Positions 1 through 5,493 of a stretch of 5,542 bases of DNA are shown piece after piece (the first letter of the stretch is position 1; every line of letters begins with the position of its first letter). A program made the position numbers and the translations under genes. Under the pieces are notes generated by a model. The model was not told the DNA's origin, ran no database searches, and worked only from the letters and a program-made list of their open reading frames with translations. This stretch comes from Clostridiaceae bacterium (lineage in GTDB: Bacteria; Bacillota; Clostridia; Oscillospirales; Acutalibacteraceae). The stretch spans positions 1 to 5,542 of the forward strand of contig JAEDGK010000119.1 in assembly GCA_016297555.1 (NCBI GenBank), in the 5' to 3' direction.

Positions 1-17
1 TGTCATAAACCGTCTGA

Positions 18-46
18 ATAATAACATAGTTATATATATCTGTCAA
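18..46 (-). promoter_or_regulatory. Predicted sigma-A promoter reading left, out of the window
   Basis: On the minus strand TTGACA (41-46) is followed after exactly 17 bases by TATTAT (18-23), a perfect -35 and a 5-of-6 -10 for a housekeeping sigma factor. Transcription would start near position 11 and run off the left edge, so it probably serves a gene outside the window. It lies 38 bases beyond the stop of the GPH transporter, which suggests that the next gene to the left has its own promoter and is not simply part of the transporter transcript. Seen by eye only; AT-rich spacers produce chance matches, but this one is close to consensus. Confidence 0.5.
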
Positions 47-83
47 TTAAGTAAAGCTTTTTACGAAACGGAAATAAATAAAA

Positions 84-1784
84 TCAGCAAAGCTGCTCGG
101 TTTCCAAAATCAGATTTATACAGCCGTGTTTTGAAAGCTCCTCCGTTACCATTGGCTCTTTTGTTTCCTGTGCAAAAGCAACAATTTCTTTCAGGTATTT
201 TACATCTTCGTCCTGAAGCTTGCCGTCGTTAAAGTTATCAACAGCGGCTCTTATTCTGAGCACACGGACTATATTGGCGTGCTTCTTCTCCGTAAGGTCA
301 TAGAAGAAAAACGGAATTGCAACAACAATCGCACCTATGAGCGCCAGAAGTGACTGATAGAAGAAAATATTATTTCTCAGCTCGGCGCTTTGCAAGGCAA
401 GCGAGATATCGTCCGAGAAGCCAACGCCACCGAAAGAAAGGAACAACGGCGTAAGCATACCCGTAAACACGCCAATTACCGTTGTGACAATCGCCATATA
501 ATTCTGCCAGAAGCCCTCTAAACGCTTGCCTGTTTTCATCTGAATTTCATCCATAATATCGGATGTCATTATACCCGTTACAAAGTAAAAGCCTCCGAAG
601 AACTGCTCAAAGAACGAAACAACCAAAATAAGAACGGGACTCTTGTGGAAAATCACTTGAAGAGAAATCATAATAACATAGCCGACGCAAGCGATTAGCA
701 TTACATTCCTCTTACCCAGTTTTTTGATAAGGAACGGTCCTACAAGAAGCGCAACCGCTATTGCATTCATAAGAATTGTTGAGCAGTAAAGACCGACAAC
801 CGTTTTTGCTGTATCGGAAACAAAGCTGTACTGAGTTATCCAAGTGGTTATGTTTGCAAGGTTTCTTATTGCATTAAACGCATTGAATATTGTTATAATC
901 CAAAAATATTTGCTTTTGCTCAGAAGCCTCATTCCCTCGGTAAATCTGACTTTTGCAACATATTCCTGCTTAACAACCGTTCTTTCCTCAACACCCTTAA
1001 CCAGCAAAAGAACCATCAGCACACCCAACACACCGCATATCGGAAAAATTATGCGATACATATTCACGGCGTTCCAGCCGCCCTGCTTTGCGAAAAGCGT
1101 TCCTGCAAGAATGGGAAGTATTATATTTACTATTGAGCTGGGAAGCCCCGAAACAAGCCCTTTTAAAGAACCGATGTTTGCTCTCTCCTGAGCAACCGTT
1201 GAAATTGTTTGCTCAATGCCGGAAATAGACTGATTGAGAAGAGTGATAAAGAACTGACCGATTTGAATAAAAATAAAGGCCAAAAGAATGCCGAGATTGA
1301 AATCTATGGTTGAAGCTTCATAAACTCCCATAACGGGAATTGCGGGCAGAGGAATGCTGAAAAGGTGAATATTCATCCAAGCGGACGGTATGTAAGGAAC
1401 AAACGAGAAGCTTATTGCCGTGCCTATCGCCGACCACAGAAGAAAAGGTTTGAATTTTCCGCTTTTGCCGTTTGAATTATCTATCATCATTGACAGTATG
1501 GGCGACCTGACAATAGCAATCACAGACGCAAATATAGTCAAAATCCAAGCCATACCCGTTGACATCTTGAAATAAGAAATCATCAGGTGAACGCTTGTGG
1601 CAATCGCGGTATACTGCGTCAAAACGCCCAGCAAATTAGGGCTTCCGCAGCCCGCGGCAAATGCGGCAAACTCCTTGTATGAAACCTGATAACCCTCGGG
1701 CGGCTTGTTCCAGTGAGATTTAAATTTGCCGATACCGTTGACTATTTTGGTTTTCAGGCTCTCTTTTTCTTTTACCTTTTCCAT
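84..1784 (-). CDS. GPH/MFS-family sugar:cation symporter-like transporter
   Basis: Integral membrane transporter of the major facilitator superfamily, glycoside-pentoside-hexuronide (GPH, MelB-like) type; the substrate cannot be read from sequence. About 12 hydrophobic segments run from residue 37 to 497. Family marks are the loop DNSNGKSGKFKPF (102-114), matching the D-x(n)-GK-x-G-K-[YF]-[RK]-P signature between helices 2 and 3, and DIMDEIQMKTGKRLEGF (409-425), matching the D-x-x-D-x(4)-TGKR-x-EG signature in the second half. Residues 136-160 form an extra stretch between the third and fourth hydrophobic segments. The protein is longer than usual for GPH carriers because of a charged cytoplasmic tail of about 70 residues after 497. 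The ATG start is preceded by GGAGGAA (1791-1797) at 6-nt spacing, so the start is secure. It has its own promoter (1901-1929), and no gene follows in the window. GPH membership is secure. A role in taking up a phosphorylated sugar or glycerophosphodiester for the neighbouring hydrolases is only a guess. Confidence 0.9.
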   Translation of the reverse strand: MEKVKEKESLKTKIVNGIGKFKSHWNKPPEGYQVSYKEFAAFAAGCGSPNLLGVLTQYTAIATSVHLMISYFKMSTGMAWILTIFASVIAIVRSPILSMMIDNSNGKSGKFKPFLLWSAIGTAISFSFVPYIPSAWMNIHLFSIPLPAIPVMGVYEASTIDFNLGILLAFIFIQIGQFFITLLNQSISGIEQTISTVAQERANIGSLKGLVSGLPSSIVNIILPILAGTLFAKQGGWNAVNMYRIIFPICGVLGVLMVLLLVKGVEERTVVKQEYVAKVRFTEGMRLLSKSKYFWIITIFNAFNAIRNLANITTWITQYSFVSDTAKTVVGLYCSTILMNAIAVALLVGPFLIKKLGKRNVMLIACVGYVIMISLQVIFHKSPVLILVVSFFEQFFGGFYFVTGIMTSDIMDEIQMKTGKRLEGFWQNYMAIVTTVIGVFTGMLTPLFLSFGGVGFSDDISLALQSAELRNNIFFYQSLLALIGAIVVAIPFFFYDLTEKKHANIVRVLRIRAAVDNFNDGKLQDEDVKYLKEIVAFAQETKEPMVTEELSKHGCINLILETEQLC

Positions 1785-1824
1785 AAATATTTCCTCCGTG
1801 TTTTTATATCAATATATTAAGCGT

Positions 1825-1840
1825 CGTAAATTTATCTACG
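1825..1840. promoter_or_regulatory. Imperfect dyad in the transporter leader, possible operator
   Basis: The 16-bp sequence CGTAAATTTATCTACG pairs with itself at 6 of 8 positions, with CGTA/TACG ends. It lies about 55-70 nt downstream of the predicted transporter start site and 40 nt before the ATG, a place where a repressor could act as a roadblock. No regulator gene is in the window, and it does not match the catabolite-repression cre consensus. Short AT-rich dyads arise easily by chance. Confidence 0.2.
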
Positions 1841-1900
1841 GTTTTTCTGTTAAATAATCTGTATGGCAGGTATAGTTTTATCAAGCAAAATGCAATATCA

Positions 1901-1929
1901 ATTATAAGTGATGTTTTTAATCTTGTCAA
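1901..1929 (-). promoter_or_regulatory. Consensus sigma-A promoter of the GPH transporter
   Basis: On the minus strand a perfect TTGACA (1924-1929) and a perfect TATAAT (1901-1906) are separated by exactly 17 bases. The expected start site is near 1894, giving a leader of about 110 nt to the transporter ATG at 1784. Such a fully consensus promoter usually implies strong basal activity, so any control would more likely come from a repressor or an event in the leader. Confidence 0.75.
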
Positions 1930-2037
1930 TTTCGTAATGACTGATAAAAATCGGATTATTTTCTAATAATCATCAATGATGGTTGTGGTACTGTTACGCA
2001 GATTTTCAATTTATTGATTTCGACGAATATAGTGTTT

Positions 2038-2066
2038 TTGGGTATTATCGAGTATTGGATTATATT
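2038..2066 (+). promoter_or_regulatory. Predicted promoter of the 23-codon ORF
   Basis: TTGGGT (2038-2043) and TATATT (2061-2066) are spaced by 17 bases, so the -35 matches in its important TTG half and the -10 in 5 of 6 positions. Transcription would begin near 2073, about 27 nt before the small ORF and just ahead of its ribosome binding site. A second AT-rich -10-like TATAAA at 2074-2079 lacks a properly spaced -35. Confidence 0.4.
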
Positions 2067-2099
2067 ATTAAATTATAAAATGTGAGAGGAGCTGTTTGA

Positions 2100-2171
2100 A
2101 TGGTAAGAAGAATGAATAATATCATCAGAGCCATCGAAGAAATCATTCTAAACAAAATAGTTTACAGATAA
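2100..2171 (+). CDS. Possible 23-residue amphipathic peptide
   Basis: A 23-codon ORF starts with ATG at 2100 and begins MVRRMNNII and ends NKIVYR. It has the full set of expression signals: a promoter candidate at 2038-2066, the Shine-Dalgarno AGAGGAG at 2085-2091 with an 8-nt spacer, and a strong hairpin beginning 4 nt after the TAA stop. The peptide has five basic and two acidic residues. Its isoleucines and other hydrophobic residues (5, 8, 9, 12, 15, 16, 20) recur every 3-4 positions, so as a helix it would have one oily and one charged face, as in phenol-soluble-modulin-like or membrane-surface peptides. A second in-frame ATG is codon 5. I do not recognise a family. The transcript could instead be a small RNA, or the hairpin may serve only yqxD. 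Confidence 0.4.
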   Translation: MVRRMNNIIRAIEEIILNKIVYR

Positions 2172-2175
2172 AATT

Positions 2176-2201
2176 AAGGCAGGGATTTTCGTCCCTGCCT
2201 T
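2176..2201. terminator. Bidirectional intrinsic terminator
   Basis: A perfect 10-bp stem AAGGCAGGGA / TCCCTGCCTT encloses the 6-nt loop TTTTCG. It lies 9 bases past the yqxD stop (minus strand), where the following run reads TTAATTTTATC, and 4 bases past the 23-codon ORF stop (plus strand), where it is followed by TTGCTTTAAC. The uracil tract is better on the minus side, so it is most convincing as the yqxD terminator. Its position between two convergent stops fits use in both directions. Confidence 0.8.
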
Positions 2202-2210
2202 TGCTTTAAC

Positions 2211-2645
2211 TCAATTACTGTCAAGACACAGATTGAATGCTTTTATGAAATCAGCATCATTCTGTGGCGTTCTCTTTTTGGGTCCTTTTGTTCTGTTGCC
2301 TGCCATACGCTCTTTCTTGCCGATAAAACGGGTGAAAAGCAGGTTTTCGATATTCGTATCAGAGTAAATCAGACCGTTCTGATTAAGCGATTTACCGCCT
2401 TTTCCAAGCACTAAAGCCGCAAGCCCGTAATCCTGAGTAATAACAACATCACCCTTTTCGGTCAAGTTTGCAATCCTGCAATCGGCAGAATCAGCACCCT
2501 TGTCAACAATAATGGTTTCAGCACCGTCTTTCTGAATAAAGTGAGTGTTGTCGCAAACGAGTATACATTCAAGATTGCGCTTTTTGGCTATGCCAACAGC
2601 AATATCGACAACCGGACACGCATCTGCATCAATTATAATTTTCAT
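2211..2645 (-). CDS. yqxD: YaiI/YqxD family protein (UPF0178, DUF188)
   Basis: Member of the widespread UPF0178 family represented by YaiI in E. coli and YqxD in Bacillus, related to PIN/NYN-type nuclease folds; its biochemical role is not firmly known. Family marks are DADACPV (6-12), ADSADCRI (51-58), VVITQDYGLA (67-76) and the basic GPKKRT (121-126) before a C-terminal helix. The conserved acidic residues D6, D8, D52 and D72 could form a metal site, consistent with, but not proof of, nuclease activity. The length of 144 residues is close to that of other members, so it looks complete. The ATG start has only a weak purine-rich stretch (AAGATAA) upstream. It follows the 66-codon ORF after 25 nt and ends just before the strong hairpin at 2176-2201, so it is probably the last gene of its transcript. 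Confidence 0.93.
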   Translation of the reverse strand: MKIIIDADACPVVDIAVGIAKKRNLECILVCDNTHFIQKDGAETIIVDKGADSADCRIANLTEKGDVVITQDYGLAALVLGKGGKSLNQNGLIYSDTNIENLLFTRFIGKKERMAGNRTKGPKKRTPQNDADFIKAFNLCLDSN

Positions 2646-2670
2646 AGTTTATCTTAAATATTGTATTAAA

Positions 2671-2871
2671 TCATTTTTTCTTGCGTAATTCTCTGTAAAT
2701 AACCTCGGCAAGGGCACTCATTATTGCATTATATTTATGCTGATCCTCAAACATTGAAGAATATGCTTCCTGTTCTTCCATGTAGCTGTCCTGTGCGGCG
2801 TCGCCGAAAGCTTTGGGGAAAATGCTTTCAATGAACACCTGAGGGGTCGGAGCTTGCGGCGTCTTTGGCAA
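2671..2871 (-). CDS. Hypothetical 66-residue protein or gene remnant
   Basis: Not recognised. The open frame reads from a TAA at 2878-2880 to a TGA at 2671-2673. Its first possible start is TTG at 2869-2871, with no Shine-Dalgarno sequence. An ATG at 2779-2781 preceded by AGGA at 7 nt would give a 36-residue protein. The sequence has a proline-rich beginning (PKTPQAPTPQ), an acidic middle (MEEQEAYSSMFEDQ) and a helical basic end (SALAEVIYRELRKKK), so it looks protein-like and soluble, with no signal peptide or membrane segment. Another ATG at 2873-2875 opens a different frame that stops after 15 codons. With the decayed metallophosphoesterase ending 9 nt upstream, this may be a short real gene whose start has decayed or the tail of a larger broken gene. 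It lies 25 nt ahead of yqxD on the same strand. Confidence 0.45.
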   Translation of the reverse strand: MPKTPQAPTPQVFIESIFPKAFGDAAQDSYMEEQEAYSSMFEDQHKYNAIMSALAEVIYRELRKKK

Positions 2872-2880
2872 GCATTTTTA

Positions 2881-3322
2881 TCAGAATATTTTTGAAATCA
2901 AAGCAACTATTTTGCCGATTGTGTTGTTGATAATCACGTTATAGATCCAAAGGCGAGATGAAATCAATAGGACCGATTCCGCTGTTTTCTCCCGTTAGAT
3001 CCGTATAAGACCTTGAATAGATTTCGGGGTTGGTCGGGTCATCTTCATCAACAACAATCATCTTGACCTGTCTTGTTGCGCCGCCCATTCCGTAAGCCTT
3101 CCAGCCGAAAGATGCATTGTATCCGAGAATAATGCCTTCATCGGTTTTGCCGTAAAAGCTGTTGGTATGGTCGTGGCCGAAAAATGCCGCAACAACGTCG
3201 CCGTTCTGATAGAAATCCATTATATCGCCGTCAGCCTGCATATTATCCGAAAGCTTGAAGTAAAATGAATCTCTTCATCCGCCGCAAAACCGAGCGTGCT
3301 TCTCGGAACTGAAAGCTGACAT
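2881..3322 (-). pseudogene. Decayed C-terminal half of a calcineurin-like metallophosphoesterase
   Basis: The intact piece at 2939-3241 encodes VVAAFFGHDHTNSFYG and then GYNASFGWKAYGMGG, typical of the C-terminal half of bacterial calcineurin-like phosphoesterases. GHDH (about 3167-3178) is the last metal-binding block. The earlier blocks (DxH, GDxxD, GNH) are nowhere upstream, and only 110 bases separate the remnant from the next gene, so the N-terminal half is lost. In the same frame, upstream of a TGA at 3275-3277, lies MSAFSSEKHARFCGG, which starts at an ATG with GGAGGTG 4 nt before it. After the stop the frame resumes as RDSFYFKLSDN. An alternative frame in this stretch reads QLSVP, reminiscent of the family's QHIPVPE block. 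At the other end the frame stops at 2939-2941, but a one-base shift continues YNVIINNTIGKIVALISKIF to 2881, a plausible original tail. It is probably inactive. Confidence 0.7.
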
Positions 3323-3431
3323 AAAACACCTCCGACGATATAAACTTTCTGTATCTGTAAATTTATCGTAAAGTTTATAAAAGCCCAAGAGATACTTATA
3401 TTCAGCATCGCAAAATTTTATTTTTTTATTA

Positions 3432-4253
3432 TTATTTTTCTATTTTTACTTGCACAGGCTTGCGGTCTTTGAAATAAGTAGCATATTTAAAGCCGCACCT
3501 TTCGGCGATTTCGTAGCCCTTGTCAATTCCTGCACCGACATGCTCGGTGAAATGCGCATCCGAGCCGAGGGTCAGCAGCTCGCCGCCGAGCTCTCTGAAT
3601 CGGCGCACATAATTCTCCGTAGGCATTGTTTTGCCGATGGGCTGGCGCAGACCGCTGGTGTTGATTTCAAGCGCCTTTCCGTTTGAAATGAGCACCTTGA
3701 AAATCTCATCTGTTATATCATCATATCTGCTCAGATCGGTGTTGAACCTGCCCGACTGCACGATGTAGCGCATCGGATAAGTAAGGTGTGCAAGGGTATC
3801 AAAGCCGTTCCATTTTGCGAGAATAAGCTCCTCTTCAAAATATTTATCGAGCAGTGAATATATGTCATCCTGCGTGAGGTTAGGATAATCCAGCTCAGAA
3901 AAATCGGGCATCTGGCGCAAATTATGAATCGAGCCGATAACAAAATCATATTCATAACGGGCAAGCGATTTTTCGGTAAGCTCAACATCATATGCAGGCT
4001 GACCGAGCTCAATGCCCCTGAGGATTCTGATTTCGTAGGAAAACTTTTCAATTGCGGAAATTATATCCTCATAGCTGCTTTTCTGGCGGAACTCAAGGTT
4101 ATGTCTTTCATAAAAATCAACATCAAAATGGTCGGTAAAAGCTATTGTTGCAAGTCCGTTTTTAATTGCCGATTCGCACATCTGAGCAGCGGAATAATTG
4201 CCGTCAAACGAGCTTGAAGTATGCATATGCAAGTCAATTTTGTTTTTATACAT
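3432..4253 (-). CDS. PHP-domain phosphatase, histidinol-phosphatase (HisK/HisJ) type
   Basis: Cytoplasmic metal-dependent phosphatase of the polymerase-and-histidinol-phosphatase superfamily. The best-known activity of the family removes phosphate from L-histidinol phosphate in histidine synthesis. The complete ligand set of the trinuclear site is visible: DLHMHT (7-12, H9 and H11), D17, TDH (40-42, H42), RGIELG (79-84, E82), GSIHN (107-111, H110), LAHLTYP (154-160, H156) and GSDAH (230-234, D232 and H234). The length of 273 residues fits the family. The ATG is preceded by GAGGTGA with AGGTG at 4261-4265, 7 nt away, inside the 16-nt gap after the GDPD gene, so the two are surely co-transcribed. 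No other histidine gene is nearby and the partner is a phosphodiesterase, so it may act on another phosphomonoester; family-level assignment is secure, substrate is not. No terminator follows; downstream is AT-rich. Confidence 0.9.
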   Translation of the reverse strand: MYKNKIDLHMHTSSSFDGNYSAAQMCESAIKNGLATIAFTDHFDVDFYERHNLEFRQKSSYEDIISAIEKFSYEIRILRGIELGQPAYDVELTEKSLARYEYDFVIGSIHNLRQMPDFSELDYPNLTQDDIYSLLDKYFEEELILAKWNGFDTLAHLTYPMRYIVQSGRFNTDLSRYDDITDEIFKVLISNGKALEINTSGLRQPIGKTMPTENYVRRFRELGGELLTLGSDAHFTEHVGAGIDKGYEIAERCGFKYATYFKDRKPVQVKIEK

Positions 4254-4269
4254 TTCAGGTCACCTCGGA

Positions 4270-5112
4270 TTATTTATAATACTTTCCTGTTCTTTTAAGA
4301 TAATCAATGAGCATCATAGTCCAGTCGGTCTGAATCATGTCAAAGCCCTTGTCGGCAATCCAGCCCCAGCCGTAATCCTCGCTGACTGTGAGCGCAGAAT
4401 CATCGCTGTGGCCGCCCGTGAGCTGCACCTTATAATCATAAATTATCGCATTCGCCCAGCAAAGGATGTTATCCTTATGCATCTTTTCAATGAATTCATC
4501 ACTCGCAAGATATGAATCATCCTTATCAAAAAGTACCTCAACGCCAACATAATTCACGTTGCTTTTCAGCAGCTTTTCGTGCTCGGGATGGTTATCCCTG
4601 ACAATCGGCATATAGGGAATATCTGGCGCAATATTTTCGAGCACTTCAAAAACCTTTTTGTTCGGCTTGCTCTTGACAAGCATCTGCTCAGTCATGCCGT
4701 GCGCTTTTATTGTTTCATAAATTTTTTGGGGATTATCCCAGAATTTATCGATATTTATGTAGCATCTGCCCTTGAACTGCTCCAGAAGGTCATCAAAATC
4801 CGCAATGCCGAACTGAGTGGGCGTATCATCAAAATTAACATAATGCAGCTTTTGAATTTTAGAGTAATTCATCCATCGGAGATTTTTTCTTAAATTAAGA
4901 TGCTCACGCTCCATACGGGGATGGAAAAGAAAAAGCTTTCCGTCCCTGCTGCAGCTTACGTCAACCTCAATCATATCTGCGCCCTGTTTGAGCGCAATTT
5001 CATATGCCGCCATGGTGTTGCAGGGAATATTGCCGCCGCAGGCACCCCTGTGAGCAATAACGATTATATTTTCTTTTGATTTTTCTCTGAGATTAAAACT
5101 CAATTTATTCAC
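4270..5112 (-). CDS. Glycerophosphodiester phosphodiesterase (GDPD) family protein
   Basis: TIM-barrel phosphodiesterase family that normally splits glycerophosphodiesters into glycerol 3-phosphate and an alcohol. Seen are AHRGACGG (20-27, catalytic H21 with R22), CNTMAAY (31-37), GADMIEVDV (44-52, metal ligands E49 and D51), H64 in LFHP, INIDK (119-123) and the C-terminal GFDMIQTDW (256-264). Three positions depart from textbook GDPDs: PCNT replaces PENT, HP replaces HD, and NIDK replaces the usual E-x-K. The core His pair and E-x-D remain, so this looks like a divergent but coherent subfamily rather than a broken gene. No signal peptide is present, so it is cytoplasmic. The GTG at 5110-5112 gives 280 residues, but GGGGTGA overlaps that codon; a TTG at 5101-5103 (277 residues) with that Shine-Dalgarno 5-6 nt away is more likely. 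The PHP phosphatase follows after 16 nt, which suggests sequential processing of one substrate. Confidence 0.88.
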   Translation of the reverse strand: MNKLSFNLREKSKENIIVIAHRGACGGNIPCNTMAAYEIALKQGADMIEVDVSCSRDGKLFLFHPRMEREHLNLRKNLRWMNYSKIQKLHYVNFDDTPTQFGIADFDDLLEQFKGRCYINIDKFWDNPQKIYETIKAHGMTEQMLVKSKPNKKVFEVLENIAPDIPYMPIVRDNHPEHEKLLKSNVNYVGVEVLFDKDDSYLASDEFIEKMHKDNILCWANAIIYDYKVQLTGGHSDDSALTVSEDYGWGWIADKGFDMIQTDWTMMLIDYLKRTGKYYK

Positions 5113-5124
5113 CCCAAAAATCCG

Positions 5125-5153
5125 ATTTTAATCATAATAACATATTTTTTCAA
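5125..5153 (-). promoter_or_regulatory. Predicted promoter of the GDPD-PHP operon
   Basis: On the minus strand TTGAAA (5148-5153) and TAAAAT (5125-5130) are separated by exactly 17 bases, each one mismatch from consensus. The start site would be near 5118. That leaves almost no leader for a GTG start at 5112 but about 15 nt, including GGGGTGA, for the TTG start at 5103. Confidence 0.5.
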
Positions 5154-5175
5154 AAAATAACAGACCAAATATAAA
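5147..5175 (+). promoter_or_regulatory. Weak candidate promoter of the small membrane protein gene
   Basis: TTTTCA (5147-5152) and TATAAA (5170-5175) are spaced 17 bases apart, with four and five matches to consensus. It overlaps the -35 of the opposing GDPD promoter, so the two would compete for polymerase. The region is very AT-rich and other choices, such as TCTAAT at 5185-5190, are possible. Confidence 0.3.
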
Positions 5176-5229
5176 AATAAATCGTCTAATAGGTGAAGAG
5201 CAAAAAACACACCGAAAGGATGAATTATT

Positions 5230-5493
5230 ATGAAAACTAAACTCAAAAAAATTTTAACGTGTATTCCATTCTGCATACCCTTTGCGTACGCACTTCTTCA
5301 CCTTGATTATTTCGGGAATTACGGATGGCTGCATTGTTTTGTATATCCGCTGATGCTGATTCTGCCGATTCTCGGCGGATTCTTTGAAACTGCAAGCGCA
5401 GTTGTTTCTGCAATCATTGTTATCGTAACAGCAGTACTGCTTACTCTTCTTGCTTACATTCTTGATAAAAAGAACATAATTCTTAAGCTTTGA
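5230..5493 (+). CDS. Small integral membrane protein of unknown function
   Basis: Not recognised as a known family. The 87 residues begin with a basic stretch (MKTKLKK) followed by hydrophobic segments at about 8-24, 34-50 and 53-77 and end in DKKNIILKL, so it should cross the membrane two or three times with the basic N-terminus inside. The first segment contains a repeated IPFCIPF and two cysteines (C11, C15), with a third, C36, in the second segment; no lipobox or clear signal-peptidase site is seen. The ATG is preceded by AAAGGA at 5215-5220 with a 9-nt spacer, supporting this start. It is transcribed away from the GDPD operon and ends 49 bases before the window edge, with no clear terminator. 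Holin, toxin or accessory subunit are all possible, with nothing to favour one. Confidence 0.65.
   Translation: MKTKLKKILTCIPFCIPFAYALLHLDYFGNYGWLHCFVYPLMLILPILGGFFETASAVVSAIIVIVTAVLLTLLAYILDKKNIILKL

Larger units (their letters stand above)
1785..2099. other. Divergent intergenic region with two outward promoters
   Basis: This gap of 315 bases separates the leftward transporter from the rightward 23-codon ORF. It holds the transporter promoter (1901-1929), a leader of about 110 nt, the small ORF's promoter (2038-2066) and several small dyads: CGTA-N8-TACG at 1825-1840, ATCAT-CA-ATGAT at 1969-1980 and TCAAT-TT-ATTGA at 2006-2017. The last two sit between the two promoters, where a shared operator could lie. 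No known riboswitch fold, catabolite-response element or coding frame was recognised in it. Confidence 0.5.

Noticed and set aside
55..100. Possible terminators after the transporter (CAGC-TTT-GCTG before a T-rich run, and GTAAA-AAGC-TTTAC)
   Set aside because: Stems of only 4-5 bp, one overlapping the stop codon; too weak to call.
844..1191. 115-codon plus-strand open frame inside the transporter
   Set aside because: Antisense shadow of a clear membrane-protein gene, with no RBS or homology. Antisense frames of hydrophobic genes often stay open.
1785..1900. Riboswitch or T-box in the transporter leader
   Set aside because: The leader is AT-rich with no conserved T-box, SAM, purine or sugar-phosphate core and no terminator hairpin before the RBS.
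3275..3277. In-frame TGA in the metallophosphoesterase frame read as selenocysteine or a recoded codon
   Set aside because: A 5-bp TGAAG/CTTCA dyad follows, but it is too short and AT-rich for a bacterial SECIS, the family has no known selenocysteine there, and other genes in the window use TGA as a normal stop. Together with the missing N-terminus, gene decay explains it better.
3220..3408. 62-codon minus-strand open frame
   Set aside because: It overlaps the metallophosphoesterase remnant in another frame, has no RBS, and its second half is a frame-shifted reading of that remnant. The QLSVP segment is noted as relic evidence only.
3450..4893. Several 78-106 codon frames on both strands within the PHP and GDPD genes
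   Set aside because: All overlap genes with complete family motifs, lack Shine-Dalgarno sequences and have no recognisable domains.
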